The notes below the pieces were generated by a model. That model searched no databases. It was given only the letters and a program-made list of their open reading frames with translations, and had not been told where the DNA came from. The position numbers were made by a program, and so were the translations under genes. This document shows positions 1 to 5,846 of a stretch of 9,228 nucleotides of DNA, one piece after another. The stretch covers positions 1-9,228 of the forward strand of contig JAEDMA010000054.1 in assembly GCA_016295005.1 (NCBI GenBank). Reading direction: 5' to 3'. How positions within the stretch are numbered: position 1 is the stretch's first letter; every line of letters begins with the position of its first letter. This stretch comes from Christensenellaceae bacterium. Lineage in GTDB: Bacteria > Bacillota > Clostridia > Christensenellales > Borkfalkiaceae.

Positions 1-585
1 CCAGTTCTTTCTGATAACGCTTCTGATATAGCCGATGGTTTTATTCGCGTCTTCCGCGGTTGCGGTTTTGCCCGTGCCGATTGCCCAGACGGGTTCGTAC
101 GCGATTACGATATTAGAAAAGTCGGTAACGTCCTTAAATCCTTCGAGAACTTGTCTTTTCAAAACTCTCTTGGTCTTATTCTTTTCGCGTTCGGTAAGAG
201 TTTCGCCTACGCAAACGATAGTCTTTAAGCCTTTGGCAAGAGCCTGTTTCATTCTCTTATTAACCGTTTCGTCCGTTTCGCCGAAATACTGTCTTCTTTC
301 GCTGTGACCGATGATGACGTATTCAACGCCTGCTTCTAAAAGCATATCGGCGGAAATTTCGCCGGTGAACGCGCCGCTTTCGGCCCACGCTACGTTTTCA
401 GCGCCGAGTTTGATTTTGGTGCCTTCGATAGCGTTTTTAGCAACCCAAAGGTCGGTATAAGGAACGCAGATTACTACTTCCGGTTTGGATTTAGCAACCA
501 AAGGTTTAAGTTCGTTTATAAGTTTTTCCGCTTCGGCAGCGGTTTTATTCATTTTCCAGTTGCCCGCAATAATAGGTTTTCTCAT
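1..585 (-). CDS. tpiA: triosephosphate isomerase, C-terminus cut by the window edge
   Basis: This enzyme interconverts dihydroxyacetone phosphate and glyceraldehyde 3-phosphate in cytoplasmic glycolysis. The window holds the first 195 residues of a TIM barrel usually about 250 long. Visible family motifs are the N-terminal GNWKMN with catalytic Lys11, IIGHSERR with catalytic His94, and AYEPVWAIGTGKTA with catalytic Glu164 and the start of the flexible loop 6. The missing 55 or so residues would carry the later phosphate-binding loops. The ATG at 585 is chosen because it starts the canonical MRKPIIAGNWK, with an AAAGGA ribosome site just upstream. The gene lies 22 bases after pgk on the same strand with no terminator between, so the two are almost certainly cotranscribed. 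Family assignment is essentially certain; the gene runs off the left edge and is not broken. Confidence 0.97.
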   Translation of the reverse strand, partial: MRKPIIAGNWKMNKTAAEAEKLINELKPLVAKSKPEVVICVPYTDLWVAKNAIEGTKIKLGAENVAWAESGAFTGEISADMLLEAGVEYVIIGHSERRQYFGETDETVNKRMKQALAKGLKTIVCVGETLTEREKNKTKRVLKRQVLEGFKDVTDFSNIVIAYEPVWAIGTGKTATAEDANKTIGYIRSVIRKNW

Positions 586-607
586 TTCAGTTTATCCTTT
601 TATATAA

Positions 608-1921
608 TTATTTTTTATCGTTAAGACATTCAATTCCGGGGAGTTTTTTGCCTTCGAAAAGTTCAAGCGAAGCGCCGCCGCCGGTGGAAATGTGAGTCAT
701 CTTGTCTGCGTAACCCAAAGAAGTTACAGCCGCTGCGGAATCGCCGCCGCCGATAATGGTGGTAGCGGAAGTTTCAGCCAAAGCCTTTGCAACCGACGCC
801 GTACCTTTTGCGAGAATCGGGTTTTCGAATACGCCCATAGGACCGTTCCAGATAACCGTTTTAGCGTTCTTAACTTCTTCAGCGTATAAAGCCGCGGTTT
901 TGGTTCCGATGTCGAGAGCCATATAATCCGCAGGAATCTTGTCGATGTCTACGACGGTAACGTCGATAGGCGCGTCGATAGGATTCGGGAAGTCTTTGGT
1001 AATGGTAGCGTCTACGGGAAGAAGAAGTTTTTTGCCTAATTCTTCGGCCTTCTTCATCATATCTTTGCAGTAGCCGATCTGTTCGTCGTCTACAAGGGAA
1101 GTACCGACTTCGTAACCCTTCGCTTTAAGGAAGGTGTAAGACATACCGCCGCCGATGATAAGCGTGTCGCATTTTTCCAGAAGGTTGGAAATAACTTTAA
1201 GTTTATCGGCAACTTTCGCGCCGCCTAAAATCGCTACGAAAGGTCTTACGGGGTGTTCTAAAGCGTCCGCCATAACGGAAAGCTCTTTTTCGATAAGGAA
1301 GCCGCAAACGGCGGTCTTAACGAAACCGTATTCGACGATTGCCGCGGTGGTCGCGTGCGAACGGTGAGCCGTTCCGAAAGCGTCGTTTACGTAAATATCG
1401 CAATAAGAAGCGAGTTTTTTACAAAATTCTTCGTCTCTCTTTTCTTCGCCTGCATAGAAACGGGTGTTTTCGAGAAGAACCACTTCCCCGTCTTTAATAT
1501 TCGCAACCGCCTTTTCCGCAGATTCGCCGACAACGTCGGTAGCGAAAGTAACGGGCTGTCCGAGTTTTTCGGAAAGTCTTTCCGCAACGGGTTTCAAGGT
1601 AAGTTTTTTAAGGTCTTTTTTAGCCTTTTCGATATATTCAGCGGTTGCCTTTTCTTGTTCTTCGGCAGGAAGCGCTTCGACGGCTGCTTTTTCTTTTTTG
1701 TTAAGTTTTATTTTAGCGTCGAGAACGTTATGGGGTTTGCCCATGTGCGAGCAAAGAATAACTTTCGCGCCGTGTTCTATTAAATATTTAATAGTGGGAA
1801 GCGCGCCGTTAATTCTCGTTTCGTCGGTGATAACGCCGTCCTTCATAGGAACGTTGAAATCAACTCTTACAAGACATCTTTTGCCTTTTACGTCAACATC
1901 TCTGATTGACATTTTATTCAT
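608..1921 (-). CDS. pgk: phosphoglycerate kinase
   Basis: It transfers the acyl phosphate of 1,3-bisphosphoglycerate to ADP, the first ATP-yielding step of glycolysis, in the cytoplasm. Signatures in order: VRVDFNVP near residues 18-25, SHMGKP near 58-63 (usually SHLGRP), LLENTRFYAGEEKRDE near 149-164, NDAFGTAHRSH near 179-189, ILGGAKVADKL near 231-241, the GPMGVFE nucleotide-site motif near 360-366, GGGDSAAAV near 391-399 and STGGGASLE near 412-420. At 437 residues it is about 40 longer than the usual 395. The excess is a charged, Lys/Glu-rich, probably helical insertion at about residues 68-107, just after SHMGKP. The start at 1921 is supported by GGAGG at 1931-1935, nine bases upstream; a second Met three codons in is too far from it. 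It heads the pgk-tpiA pair behind a long hairpin-rich leader. Confidence 0.97.
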   Translation of the reverse strand: MNKMSIRDVDVKGKRCLVRVDFNVPMKDGVITDETRINGALPTIKYLIEHGAKVILCSHMGKPHNVLDAKIKLNKKEKAAVEALPAEEQEKATAEYIEKAKKDLKKLTLKPVAERLSEKLGQPVTFATDVVGESAEKAVANIKDGEVVLLENTRFYAGEEKRDEEFCKKLASYCDIYVNDAFGTAHRSHATTAAIVEYGFVKTAVCGFLIEKELSVMADALEHPVRPFVAILGGAKVADKLKVISNLLEKCDTLIIGGGMSYTFLKAKGYEVGTSLVDDEQIGYCKDMMKKAEELGKKLLLPVDATITKDFPNPIDAPIDVTVVDIDKIPADYMALDIGTKTAALYAEEVKNAKTVIWNGPMGVFENPILAKGTASVAKALAETSATTIIGGGDSAAAVTSLGYADKMTHISTGGGASLELFEGKKLPGIECLNDKK

Positions 1922-1961
1922 AAAATTCGTCCTCCAAATTTTTTTTACTGTTTTATATATT

Positions 1962-1991
1962 TTTAACGAAAACGCAGTATTTTTCGTTAAA
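1962..1991. repeat. 11-bp inverted repeat in the pgk leader
   Basis: The arms at 1962-1972 and 1981-1991 are perfectly complementary (TTTAACGAAAA / TTTTCGTTAAA) around an 8-base loop. The minus strand has no T run after it, so it does not look like an intrinsic terminator. Its loop side contains CGCAGTATTT, which also occurs at the 3' flank of the first hairpin of the element at 2058-2189, so it may be a decayed piece of that element. Role unknown. The rest of 1922-2057 is AT-rich and holds only the pgk ribosome site. Confidence 0.5.
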
Positions 1992-2047
1992 TTTTTACGG
2001 TTTTATACGGAAGAAACAAATATGTTTTCCTTAATCTTTTTCTTTCT

Positions 2048-2060
2048 TATAGTTTATAAT
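2048..2060. repeat. left copy of a 13-base direct repeat bounding the tandem element block
   Basis: TATAGTTTATAAT here matches TATAGTGTATAAT at 2350-2362 in 12 of 13 positions. The pair brackets the two tandem hairpin elements at 2058-2348. The right copy overlaps the predicted -10 of the pgk promoter. This could be a target-site duplication, or the repeated boundary of a tandem element. Confidence 0.5.
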
Positions 2061-2189
2061 ACAAGAAGTTACAAACTTGCTTGCAAGGGTTTGGAACTTC
2101 GCAGTATTTCAAGAGAGCGTGCAAATTTTTAGAATAAAAATTTGCGTGGGGCGATTAGCCCCGAAGTGTTCCCTGAACACTTCTATGCT
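2058..2189 (-). repeat. hairpin / four-way-junction element, copy 1 (pgk leader)
   Basis: Described along the plus strand. An outer pair AATAC (2058-2062) / GTATT (2104-2108) holds a hairpin whose arms GAAGTT..CAAAC and GTTTG..AACTTC lie between 2065 and 2100, with an inner TTGC-TT-GCAA cap. A closing stem AGCGT (2116-2120) / ATGCT (2185-2189), with one G-T wobble, then encloses three hairpins: a 10-bp stem at 2121-2145, GGGGC-GATTA-GCCCC at 2148-2162, and a perfect 9-bp stem with a 3-base loop at 2163-2183. The first hairpin and its flanks are nearly identical to the copy at 5701-5839. The strand is given as minus because the neighbouring promoter reads that way, which would put the element in the 5' leader of pgk. 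No known RNA class recognised. Confidence 0.65.
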
Positions 2190-2198
2190 TATATTATA

Positions 2199-2348
2199 AT
2201 ATCGAAAGTTTTGTCTGAAAGCGCGCGAAGCGCATTTTCAAGCAAAACTGATGTTTTTTCAAACAAGAAGTGCAAAAACAAGTATTGTTTTTGCGAAAAA
2301 ACCGCAGGATTTTTCAAAAATTATGTCGCACGACATAATTTTTACTTC
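2199..2348 (-). repeat. hairpin / four-way-junction element, copy 2 (pgk leader, divergent)
   Basis: This copy follows copy 1 in tandem and shares its layout but little sequence. An outer pair ATATC (2199-2203) / GATGT (2250-2254) holds a hairpin with arms AGTTTTG (2207-2213) and CAAAACT (2243-2249) and inner TGAAA/TTTCA and GCGC/GCGC pairings. A closing stem GAAGT (2267-2271) / ACTTC (2344-2348) encloses three hairpins: a perfect 10-bp stem at 2272-2294, a GAAAAA/TTTTTC stem with a CC/GG inner pair at 2295-2315, and a perfect 13-bp stem with a 2-base loop at 2316-2343. The last one is preceded by A5 and ends in T5, so it could also act as a terminator for the gene at 2402-4075. An alternative fold pairs 2253-2260 with 2295-2302. 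Confidence 0.55.
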
Positions 2349-2352
2349 CTAT

Positions 2353-2381
2353 AGTGTATAATTATATCCATTTTTTGTCAA
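2353..2381 (-). promoter_or_regulatory. sigma-A-type promoter for pgk-tpiA
   Basis: On the minus strand a perfect TTGACA -35 (2376-2381) is followed after 17 bases by TACACT (2353-2358; four of six match TATAAT). The predicted start is near 2346, within the right arm of the closing stem of copy 2, giving a leader of about 425 bases before pgk. It lies just after the stop of the phosphate symporter gene, within the 12-bp inverted repeat at 2358-2401. Confidence 0.6.
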
Positions 2382-2401
2382 TTAAAAGCGGATATAATTA
2401 T
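2358..2401. repeat. 12-bp inverted repeat spanning the pgk promoter spacer
   Basis: ATAATTATATCC (2358-2369) and its exact complement GGATATAATTAT (2390-2401) flank a 20-base loop that contains the -35 box. It directly abuts the symporter stop codon. It is too AT-rich, and lacks a following T run, to be a clear terminator. It may be an operator or a weak 3' hairpin. Confidence 0.5.
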
Positions 2402-4075
2402 TTATTTTTCGTACTGTTTTATACTGAAAGCGATATTCGTAATGTGGTCGCCGACCCTTTCGAGATTAGATATAGTCTGTAAATAAATAGAGCCGACCTG
2501 AGGCGTGCATAGTCCCTTTTTAAGCCTGTCGATATGTTTCGCTTCAAGGTCTATATTCGCCTGGTCGATGCTTTCTTCAAGCACGTCTACGGTGGCGAGC
2601 ATTGCGGTATCTCTTTCGTCGAAAGCTTTAATCGACGCTTCGAACAAAAGGTCTACGGTATTGGTAACGTCTAAGAGTTCGGATTTCGCTTCCTGCGAAA
2701 GACTTATCCCCTCGTCGCGAAGCCTTATGGCGTATTCCATTATGTTCTCGGCGTAATCGCCTATTCTTTCAACGTCGGTTATAACGTGATAATAAGAACC
2801 GATCTTCCTTTCGTCTTTTAAGGTTAAATCCTTACCCGACAACGCGGTAAGATAACTCGCGATACTTTTATTTAAGAAATTTATAATTTCTTCGTTGGAC
2901 TTTATTTCGACGGAATTTTCATACTTGCCCTCGAGCAGCATAGCGACGGAAAGATCTATATTTTCTCTCGCGATATTCGCCATTCTGACAATTTCTTTTT
3001 TGGTGTTGTTTACGGCGATGGGCGGCGTTTCGAGAAGTCTCTCGTCGATGAACTTAAAGCACAACGGATTGTCTTCTTCGTTCTTTTTGCCCCTGACGAT
3101 TTTCTTCGCCAGAAATACCAGTTGTCTGGTAAACGGCAACAAAATTACAGTCGATATAAGGTTAAACAGCGTGTGGAAGTTTGCTATCTGCCTTTCAGCG
3201 GAAGGTCCGCTTATCGCAAGCATTACCGAATAAATCTGATCGCCCCAAACCCACAGCGGCACCAAAAAAATAAGGCTCCCGAACACGTTGAACAATAAAT
3301 GTATCACCGCGGTTCTTTTCGCGTTGGTAGAAGTACCTATACTTGAAAGAAGCGCAGTCACGCACGTACCGATGTTGGAGCCTAAAATTATAAATACCGT
3401 GTTCTGAAATTTCAGAGCGGAAGAAAGAGCGATTAAAATACCCGTTACCGCTGACGAACTTTGTATAAGCGCGGTAAACACCATTCCTATAACGATTAAA
3501 ATCAACGGGAAATGGTCTTTCTGGAATATTGCGGCGAAAATATCTTTTAAAACCCTGTCGCCGTTTTCGTTTTCGTAATATATGATTTTATCGACGGACA
3601 TACTCATTATTTCGAGTCCTAAAAATATCATTCCGAGACCCATAAGTATGTAACCGATTTTGTTGAGTTTGTCGTTTTTGACGAACATACCGAGTATTGC
3701 GCCGATTCCCGCGATAAAGGAAGCGTAAGCCGCGGCGTCGAACCCTACGCCGGTAAGAGACAACATCTGCGCGGTTATGGTGGTACCGATATTCGCCCCC
3801 ATTATAACCGAAGTCGCCTGAGAAAGAGTCATAAGACCGACGTTTACGAAACCTACGAGCATTACGGTGGTAGCCGCGGAACTCTGAATAATCCCCGTGA
3901 CGGTTGCCCCGACGCCTACGCCGACGAAACGGTTACTGGTCATTTTACCGAGCAACTTTTTCAAATTGCCGCCGGCAACCCTTTCAAGGTTATTACCCAT
4001 TATGTGCATACCGAACAGCATTACTGCCATTCCGCCGAGTAAAAAGAATATGTTGTTTAACGTACCGTCGCCCAT
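2402..4075 (-). CDS. Na+/phosphate symporter with C-terminal PhoU domain
   Basis: This is a membrane protein of the Na/Pi cotransporter family (NptA/YjbB type), which moves inorganic phosphate with sodium across the cytoplasmic membrane. The membrane half (about residues 5-325) has the duplicated family signature: QSSAATT at 64-70 with GANIGTT at 93-99, and QSSSAVTG at 205-212 with GSNIGTCVTA at 232-241. Hydrophobic segments lie on both sides of each. Residues from about 355 to 555 are a helical PhoU-like domain with the paired motifs DVERIGDYAENI (434-445) and NLERVGDHITNI (537-548). The length of 557 is normal for this fused type. The start at 4075 has AGGAAA upstream at suitable spacing. 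It is a one-gene unit behind its own promoter (4401-4430) and a two-copy hairpin leader. Import versus export cannot be told from sequence. Confidence 0.93.
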   Translation of the reverse strand: MGDGTLNNIFFLLGGMAVMLFGMHIMGNNLERVAGGNLKKLLGKMTSNRFVGVGVGATVTGIIQSSAATTVMLVGFVNVGLMTLSQATSVIMGANIGTTITAQMLSLTGVGFDAAAYASFIAGIGAILGMFVKNDKLNKIGYILMGLGMIFLGLEIMSMSVDKIIYYENENGDRVLKDIFAAIFQKDHFPLILIVIGMVFTALIQSSSAVTGILIALSSALKFQNTVFIILGSNIGTCVTALLSSIGTSTNAKRTAVIHLLFNVFGSLIFLVPLWVWGDQIYSVMLAISGPSAERQIANFHTLFNLISTVILLPFTRQLVFLAKKIVRGKKNEEDNPLCFKFIDERLLETPPIAVNNTKKEIVRMANIARENIDLSVAMLLEGKYENSVEIKSNEEIINFLNKSIASYLTALSGKDLTLKDERKIGSYYHVITDVERIGDYAENIMEYAIRLRDEGISLSQEAKSELLDVTNTVDLLFEASIKAFDERDTAMLATVDVLEESIDQANIDLEAKHIDRLKKGLCTPQVGSIYLQTISNLERVGDHITNIAFSIKQYEK

Positions 4076-4125
4076 AAAATTTCCTGTTTATTTTAATTTA
4101 CGCTGCTAACCGCAGGCATTTTTCT

Positions 4126-4250
4126 GATACAAGTGAAAAAGTTTGCTCGCAAGGACTTTTTCACGCCGTGTTTCTACTTACGGCCGTTATTTGCAATCGG
4201 CAAATAACGAATTGCGGAAGCAATGCAAAGATTTATCTTTGCAAGCCGTA
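4126..4250 (-). repeat. hairpin / four-way-junction element, copy 3 (symporter leader)
   Basis: Along the plus strand an outer pair GATAC (4126-4130) / GTGTT (4168-4172, with wobbles) holds a 10-bp hairpin, GTGAAAAAGT (4133-4142) / ACTTTTTCAC (4155-4164), with the same TTGC-TC-GCAA-GG cap as copies 1 and 5. A closing stem TACGGC (4179-4184) / GCCGTA (4245-4250) encloses three hairpins: a perfect 10-bp stem CGTTATTTGC / GCAAATAACG (4185-4209, loop AATCG), ATTGC-GGAA-GCAAT (4211-4224, a GNRA-type loop on this strand), and GCAAAGAT-TT-ATCTTTGC (4225-4242). It is nearly identical to copy 4 outside the first hairpin. Confidence 0.7.
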
Positions 4251-4259
4251 CAATGTAAT

Positions 4260-4393
4260 AATACAAGTGAAAATACGCAAGCGCGTAGCATTTGCAGGTA
4301 TTTTCACGCCGTGTTTCTACTTACGGCCGTTATTTGCGATTAGCAAATAACGAATTGCGGAAGCAATGCAAAGATTTATCTTTGCAAGCCGTT
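4260..4393 (-). repeat. hairpin / four-way-junction element, copy 4 (symporter leader)
   Basis: Tandem partner of copy 3; the shared boundary ATGTAATAATACAA recurs at 4253-4266 and 4396-4409, a period of 143 bases. The outer pair is AATAC (4260-4264) / GTGTT (4311-4315). The first hairpin is GTGAAAATAC (4267-4276) / GTATTTTCAC (4298-4307): three base pairs differ from copy 3 and all three stay paired. The closing stem ACGGC (4323-4327) / GCCGT (4388-4392) encloses the same three hairpins as copy 3, except that the loop of the first is GATTA (4338-4342). The predicted minus-strand transcription start lies at its right end. Confidence 0.7.
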
Positions 4394-4400
4394 CTATGTA

Positions 4401-4430
4401 ATAATACAACACTAAGCGTTTTTTCGTCAA
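4401..4430 (-). promoter_or_regulatory. sigma-A-type promoter for the Na+/phosphate symporter
   Basis: On the minus strand TTGACG (4425-4430; five of six) is followed after 18 bases by TATTAT (4401-4406; five of six). The predicted start is near 4394, two bases from the closing stem of copy 4, so the symporter mRNA would carry both elements in a leader of about 320 bases. The -10 motif also recurs between copies 3 and 4, but without a matching -35. Confidence 0.6.
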
Positions 4431-4468
4431 CTTTTTTAACGCGGTTTTTAAATTCGACCTTTTTCGCC

Positions 4469-4957
4469 TTATCTTTTCGGGATTTCCCCTTCCGTTTTCA
4501 TTTGCGGATACCCTAGCTGTCTTAAGGCTTCGTAAACCCCGACGCACACCGAGTTGGAAAGGTTAAGCGAGCGGAGTTCTCCCCACATGGGAATTCTGAC
4601 GCATTCGTCGTAATGCGCTTTTAAAAGCGTTTCGGGAAGCCCTTTCGTTTCCTTTCCGAAAACGAGAAAATCGCCGTCGGAATATTTCGCTTCGGAATGG
4701 ATTATCTTCGCTTTGGTGGAATAAAACCAAAAGTTTTTGCCGTTATAATACTTTTGCATTACTTCTTCTATACTGTCGTAATACCGTATATCCACCTTAT
4801 CCCAGTAATCGAGCCCCGCTCTTTTTAAGTACTTGTCCGTCACTTCGAAACCGAGCGGCCTTACCAGGTGTAAAACCGTGTCGGTTACGGCGCACGTTCT
4901 TGCGATATTGCCTGCGTTCTGCGGTATTTCCGGTTCAACGAGTACTACGTTTAACAT
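4469..4957 (-). CDS. trmL: tRNA (cytidine/uridine-34 2'-O)-methyltransferase
   Basis: A SPOUT-class methyltransferase that uses S-adenosylmethionine to methylate the 2'-OH of the wobble nucleotide, in the family known for tRNA-Leu species; cytoplasmic and normally a dimer. All three SpoU motifs are present: NVVLVEPEIPQNAGNIARTC near 3-22, LVFGKETKGLPE near 98-109, and RIPMWGELRSLNLSNSVCVG near 121-140. The last two build the trefoil-knot cofactor site. The length of 162 is normal for the minimal catalytic-domain-only TrmL. The start at 4957 gives the canonical MLNVVLVEPEIPQN and has AAGGAAG about seven bases upstream. It lies 42 bases downstream of the nitrilase-like gene with no terminator, so the two are probably cotranscribed. 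No convincing terminator follows it; the next feature is the symporter promoter. Confidence 0.95.
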   Translation of the reverse strand: MLNVVLVEPEIPQNAGNIARTCAVTDTVLHLVRPLGFEVTDKYLKRAGLDYWDKVDIRYYDSIEEVMQKYYNGKNFWFYSTKAKIIHSEAKYSDGDFLVFGKETKGLPETLLKAHYDECVRIPMWGELRSLNLSNSVCVGVYEALRQLGYPQMKTEGEIPKR

Positions 4958-4999
4958 TAGTTTTCTTCCTTTTTTCCGTTTGTTTTTATTGTTTTCTTT

Positions 5000-5677
5000 T
5001 TAATACGCGGACTCGGGACTTTTGCCGTAACCGCGTTTTTTCGTGGAAATCTTTTTATATTCTCTGGTAGGCATTACTTCGGCTTTAACGAAATTATCTC
5101 TGCCCGAAACAGAAACTTTTCCTTTCGCGTCGGCAACGCAGCCGTACCCTTTGGCAACGAGAACGCAATCGAGACCGCCGACGAACGCCCCCGCGCGAAA
5201 CATAAAATTCATAGTTTCGTTTTCCTGCTTAAAGACGCAAACTATCAAATCGGCGTCGAAAAGAGAAAGGCTTTCGAACACCTGCGGAAAATATAAATCT
5301 TCCGCCACGCATATGCCTATTTTGCCTGCGGAAGTGTCGTACACTTTTAAGTTTCCGCCAGAAACGAACTCGCCGTCGTCTATAGAATAAACGGAATCGG
5401 AAACGCCTAAAAGCCTGCCTTTATCGGCAATAACGGCAGAATGACGGAACACGCCGTACGTATCGGTATCGCAACCGCTTATAACTACCGCGCCCGCGGT
5501 TTTGGATAGCCTTGCCAAATCCTGAAAATATTCCGTTTCGCCCGAAAGTTCTTTTTTATAACTGATAAGCCCCAGACCGTTATAGCCGAACACTATCACG
5601 TCGGTTTTTTCGATTTTGTCGAATTTCTCTTGCCAGACGGTATCCGCCGAATCTCTCGTTGCCAGACAGATTTTCAT
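5000..5677 (-). CDS. nitrilase-fold (carbon-nitrogen hydrolase family) protein lacking the catalytic triad
   Basis: The 225-residue protein shows the nitrilase-superfamily layout, though it is shorter than the usual 260-300. Segments that align by eye to active members are VIVFGYNGLGLISY (27-40; usually FPELxLTGY), the stretch LLGVSDSV (89-96; usually GKYRKxHL), and GKIGICVAEDLYFP (118-131; usually GKIGVLICYDLRFP). At the expected positions the catalytic Glu, Lys and Cys read about Tyr32, Ser95 and Ala125. A Cys exists at 123, two residues early. Active members hydrolyse amides or nitriles; this one may be a pseudoenzyme with a binding or scaffolding role, or may use shifted residues. The start at 5677 has GGGGTGA upstream. 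It follows its own promoter and a single hairpin element and precedes trmL. The fold call is good; the function is unknown. Confidence 0.75.
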   Translation of the reverse strand: MKICLATRDSADTVWQEKFDKIEKTDVIVFGYNGLGLISYKKELSGETEYFQDLARLSKTAGAVVISGCDTDTYGVFRHSAVIADKGRLLGVSDSVYSIDDGEFVSGGNLKVYDTSAGKIGICVAEDLYFPQVFESLSLFDADLIVCVFKQENETMNFMFRAGAFVGGLDCVLVAKGYGCVADAKGKVSVSGRDNFVKAEVMPTREYKKISTKKRGYGKSPESAY

Positions 5678-5700
5678 TTATTCACCCCTTTTTTAACTAA

Positions 5701-5839
5701 AATACAAGAAGTTACAAACTTGCTTGCAAGGGTTTGGAACTTCGCCGTATTTCAAACTCGGAAGGCAAAAACGCAAGTTTTTGCAAAATCGCATTTTGCG
5801 GTTTTAATTATTTTGTATTTAAGCAAAATAATTCTTCCG
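5701..5839 (-). repeat. hairpin / four-way-junction element, copy 5 (nitrilase-like gene leader)
   Basis: The first hairpin, with outer pair AATAC (5701-5705) / GTATT (5747-5751), runs to 5753 and matches copy 1 base for base except GCC for GCA at 5744-5746. The rest is unrelated in sequence but repeats the layout. A closing stem CGGAAG (5759-5764) / CTTCCG (5834-5839) encloses GCAAAAAC-GCAA-GTTTTTGC (5765-5784), GCAAAAT-CGC-ATTTTGC (5783-5799, sharing two bases with the previous stem), and a perfect 10-bp stem AATTATTTTG / CAAAATAATT (5806-5833). It is the only single copy. It fills most of the gap at 5678-5872. Confidence 0.65.
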
Positions 5840-5846
5840 TCTGTTT

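Noticed and set aside
2058..2110. Hammerhead ribozyme, suggested by GAAA next to a stem on the minus strand of the element and CTGATG at 2248-2253
   Set aside because: The CUGAUGA core is not present in the right order around the stems in any copy, and no cleavage-site context fits.
1464..2132. A 222-codon plus-strand reading frame opposite pgk and its leader
   Set aside because: The complementary frame is a clearly conserved phosphoglycerate kinase; this frame is Ser/Phe-rich shadow sequence with no recognisable domain.
2048..2362. Classical insertion sequence or transposon
   Set aside because: No transposase or terminal inverted repeat is visible; the block is entirely non-coding hairpins. 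A transposase-free mobile repeat remains possible and is listed as a finding.
4126..4393. CRISPR array or tRNA-like genes, because of regular repeats and cloverleaf-like folding
   Set aside because: There are only two units with a 143-base period and no spacers, and none of the invariant tRNA bases (for example GTTCGA in a T arm) is present.
4411..4468. Terminator after trmL (GCGTT at 4416-4420 with AACGC at 4439-4443)
   Set aside because: The stem is only five pairs, and on the minus strand it is followed by TTAGTGTTG rather than a T run; the stretch is better explained by the symporter promoter.
4143..4516. Open reading frames on the plus strand (60-74 codons) across the tandem repeat
   Set aside because: They are near-copies of each other that simply translate the repeated hairpins in two frames, have no ribosome sites, and resemble no protein family.
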